Assembly: GCF_009793355.1 (NCBI RefSeq)
Contig: NZ_WTKP01000004.1
Coordinates: 186,001 to 250,000, forward strand
Direction: 5' to 3'
From: Vreelandella zhuhanensis
GTDB taxonomy: Bacteria; Pseudomonadota; Gammaproteobacteria; Pseudomonadales; Halomonadaceae
DNA: 64,000 bases
Under the pieces are notes generated by a model, which was given only the letters and a program-made list of their open reading frames with translations, made no database searches and was not told where the DNA came from. Shown piece after piece: positions 62,586-64,000 of this stretch. Position 1 is the stretch's first letter. Every line of letters begins with the position of its first letter. A program made the translations under genes and the position numbers.

Positions 62586-64000
62586 GGAGCTAAAGCGCTA
62601 TCAACCCACCGTTTTGACGCTGCTGCTCGCGGCACTGGCGGCCGGGCTCGCCGTTTCCGCGCTCTTGCCTGTCACGCTCAGCGAGGCAATTAGCCTTATC
62701 TGGGTCCTAGAAACGCCATTAATGCCTACCTTTGCGGTGGTGCACTTTAGCTTCTGGCCGCGGCTGGCAATGGCACTGCTTGCAGGCGCTGGTCTGGGCT
62801 TGGCTGGGGTGTTGATGCAGCAGGTGCTGCGCAACCCTTTGGCCTCACCGACAACGCTCGGGGTCGCCAGCGGCGCCAACCTCGGCTTGATGGCGGCGAC
62901 GCTATTCGTTCCCGAGCTGCTTTTTTGGGGACGCGAATGGGTAGCGCTTGCCGGTGGTGCCGCGGCCATGGGCGGTGTTTTCCTTCTCGCGTGGCGCAGC
63001 GACCTCGCTCCCGCAGTAGTCGTCCTGGCAGGGCTGGTGATGAACCTCTACGCCGGCGCGCTGGGGATGGTGCTGCTTCTATTTCATCAAGAAGCGCTTA
63101 AGGGCCTGCTAATTTGGGGAGCGGGGTCGCTTTCGCAAAATGGTTGGAGCGACCTTGAGTTTTTGTGGCCGCGCCTGCTGTTCGGCGCCCTTGCGGCGGC
63201 ACTGCTACTGCGCCCACTGCAACTCCTTACGCTGGACGATGCCTCGGCGCGCAGCCTCGGCGCCTCCCTCAAAGCGCTACGCTTTGGCGGGCTGGGCGTG
63301 GCGGTCTTTATCACCGCCTGCGTGGTCAGCGTGGTGGGCATTATCGGCTTTATAGGCCTAGCCGCTCCCAATCTTGCCCGGTTGGCCGGCGCTCGGCGCC
63401 TGGGTGAGCGCGTCATGTATTCCATGCTGCTTGGGGGGTTACTCCTAGCCAGCACCGATTTAGCACTGCAGCAGATCCCCGGCATGCTGCCGACGTTAAT
63501 TCCCACGGGGGCGGCCACCGCCGCGCTGGGCGCGCCGCTTTTGCTGTGGCTGATTACGCGCTTATCGCTGACAACCCCTCATGTATCGCGAGGCCTGCCC
63601 CCGCACGTCGCCTCTCACTTAGGCCGGCGTAGCGCTGTTCTCATGGGATTAACGCTGCTCAGTATCGTGATCGCGCTGCTGTTAGGCCAGAGAGCCAGTG
63701 GCTGGTTTTGGGCCGGCCTAGAGAGTATCGACGTGCTGCAGTGGCGCTGGCCACGCCTGTTGGCCGCCGCTGGTAGCGGTGTGTTGCTTGCGCTGGCCGG
63801 CACACTGCTACAGCGGGTAACCGCCAACCCCATGGCAAGCCCCGAAGTGCTGGGTATCAGCGGGGGCAGCGCCATCGCCCTGATCGGCGCCATCTACGCC
63901 TTACCCTCACCCAGCCCGGCCATGCTACTGGGTGCCGGTACCCTCGGTGCGCTGGTCACGCTGGGTATTTTGATTCTGTTTAACTACCGTAGCGGGTTTA
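62575..64000 (+). CDS. fhuB: Ferric siderophore ABC permease FhuB-like (partial, runs off right edge)
   Basis: 475 codons are visible from ATG 62575, which overlaps fhuD by 11 bases; no stop before the window end. It has two FecCD-type halves in tandem: the first carries GLAGVLMQQVLRNPLASPTTLGVASGANLGLMAA and GIIGFIGLAAPNLARLAGARR; the second starts near residue 345 with GVLLALAGTLLQRVTANPMASPEVLGISGGSAIALIGA. The fused form, about 650 residues complete, is characteristic of FhuB. Confidence 0.92.
   Translation, partial: MTTKELKRYQPTVLTLLLAALAAGLAVSALLPVTLSEAISLIWVLETPLMPTFAVVHFSFWPRLAMALLAGAGLGLAGVLMQQVLRNPLASPTTLGVASGANLGLMAATLFVPELLFWGREWVALAGGAAAMGGVFLLAWRSDLAPAVVVLAGLVMNLYAGALGMVLLLFHQEALKGLLIWGAGSLSQNGWSDLEFLWPRLLFGALAAALLLRPLQLLTLDDASARSLGASLKALRFGGLGVAVFITACVVSVVGIIGFIGLAAPNLARLAGARRLGERVMYSMLLGGLLLASTDLALQQIPGMLPTLIPTGAATAALGAPLLLWLITRLSLTTPHVSRGLPPHVASHLGRRSAVLMGLTLLSIVIALLLGQRASGWFWAGLESIDVLQWRWPRLLAAAGSGVLLALAGTLLQRVTANPMASPEVLGISGGSAIALIGAIYALPSPSPAMLLGAGTLGALVTLGILILFNYRSGF

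Overview
The window looks like a chromosomal segment of a halophilic gammaproteobacterium of the Halomonadaceae (Halomonas-like). The evidence is a GC-rich backbone, a BCCT compatible-solute transporter, TRAP and TctABC transporters, an Aap-type amino-acid ABC operon, a LysR/fpr pair resembling Pseudomonas finR-fpr, and a glnK-amtB-ubiK block. Everything here is read by eye from the sequence; no database search was run.

Layout. Positions 1-716 hold the 5' part of a membrane-protein gene. Positions 780-7220 form an AT-richer accessory island on the 3' side of tRNA-Arg(CCG). It contains a NucS/DUF91-like gene frameshifted by a 13-bp tandem duplication, debris of a YhcG/DUF1016 nuclease gene and of a type I restriction hsdR gene, and two cassettes bounded by integron attC-like sites with no integrase in view. 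The first cassette encodes a CBASS-like pair (SMODS-type CD-NTase plus two-TM SLATT effector). The second encodes a 566-residue protein I cannot name, with a possible HEPN-like C-terminus. After the tRNA come a TRAP dicarboxylate-type transporter (7.4-10.2 kb), a TnpB-only IS200/IS605-type element (10.5-11.86 kb), a three-domain acyl-ACP ligase/ACP/acyltransferase gene, a BCCT transporter, a tripartite tricarboxylate transporter with a Cit/Dcu-type two-component system (16.4-22.1 kb), a ZIP metal transporter, a CBS protein, folK and a pteridine-reductase-like SDR, sstT and a large MscS channel. These are followed by a minus-strand group (ATP-grasp, enoyl-CoA hydratase, IclR, YqaA), serA, the xseB-ispA-dxs isoprenoid operon, djlA, a LysR/EamA pair, a secreted hydrolase, ribA, an IalB-like protein, hemE-speE, the aapJJQMP operon, a host-attachment-like protein, finR/fpr, the glnK-amtB-glnK nitrogen block, ubiK, and a siderophore-uptake cluster (fhuF, TonB receptor, fhuCDB) that runs off the right edge.

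Working together: the island is a small defence neighbourhood in which older systems have decayed and cassette-borne ones are intact. The tct operon is probably controlled by the adjacent two-component system, glnK-amtB by nitrogen limitation through a sigma-54-like promoter, and the iron cluster probably by Fur.

A recurring feature that gene annotation does not explain is a set of short degenerate tandem repeats (12-18 bp, 2-4 copies). They occur at or just after stop codons of seven genes and in three intergenic regions. A fresh, exact 13-bp duplication of the same size class is what breaks the DUF91 gene.
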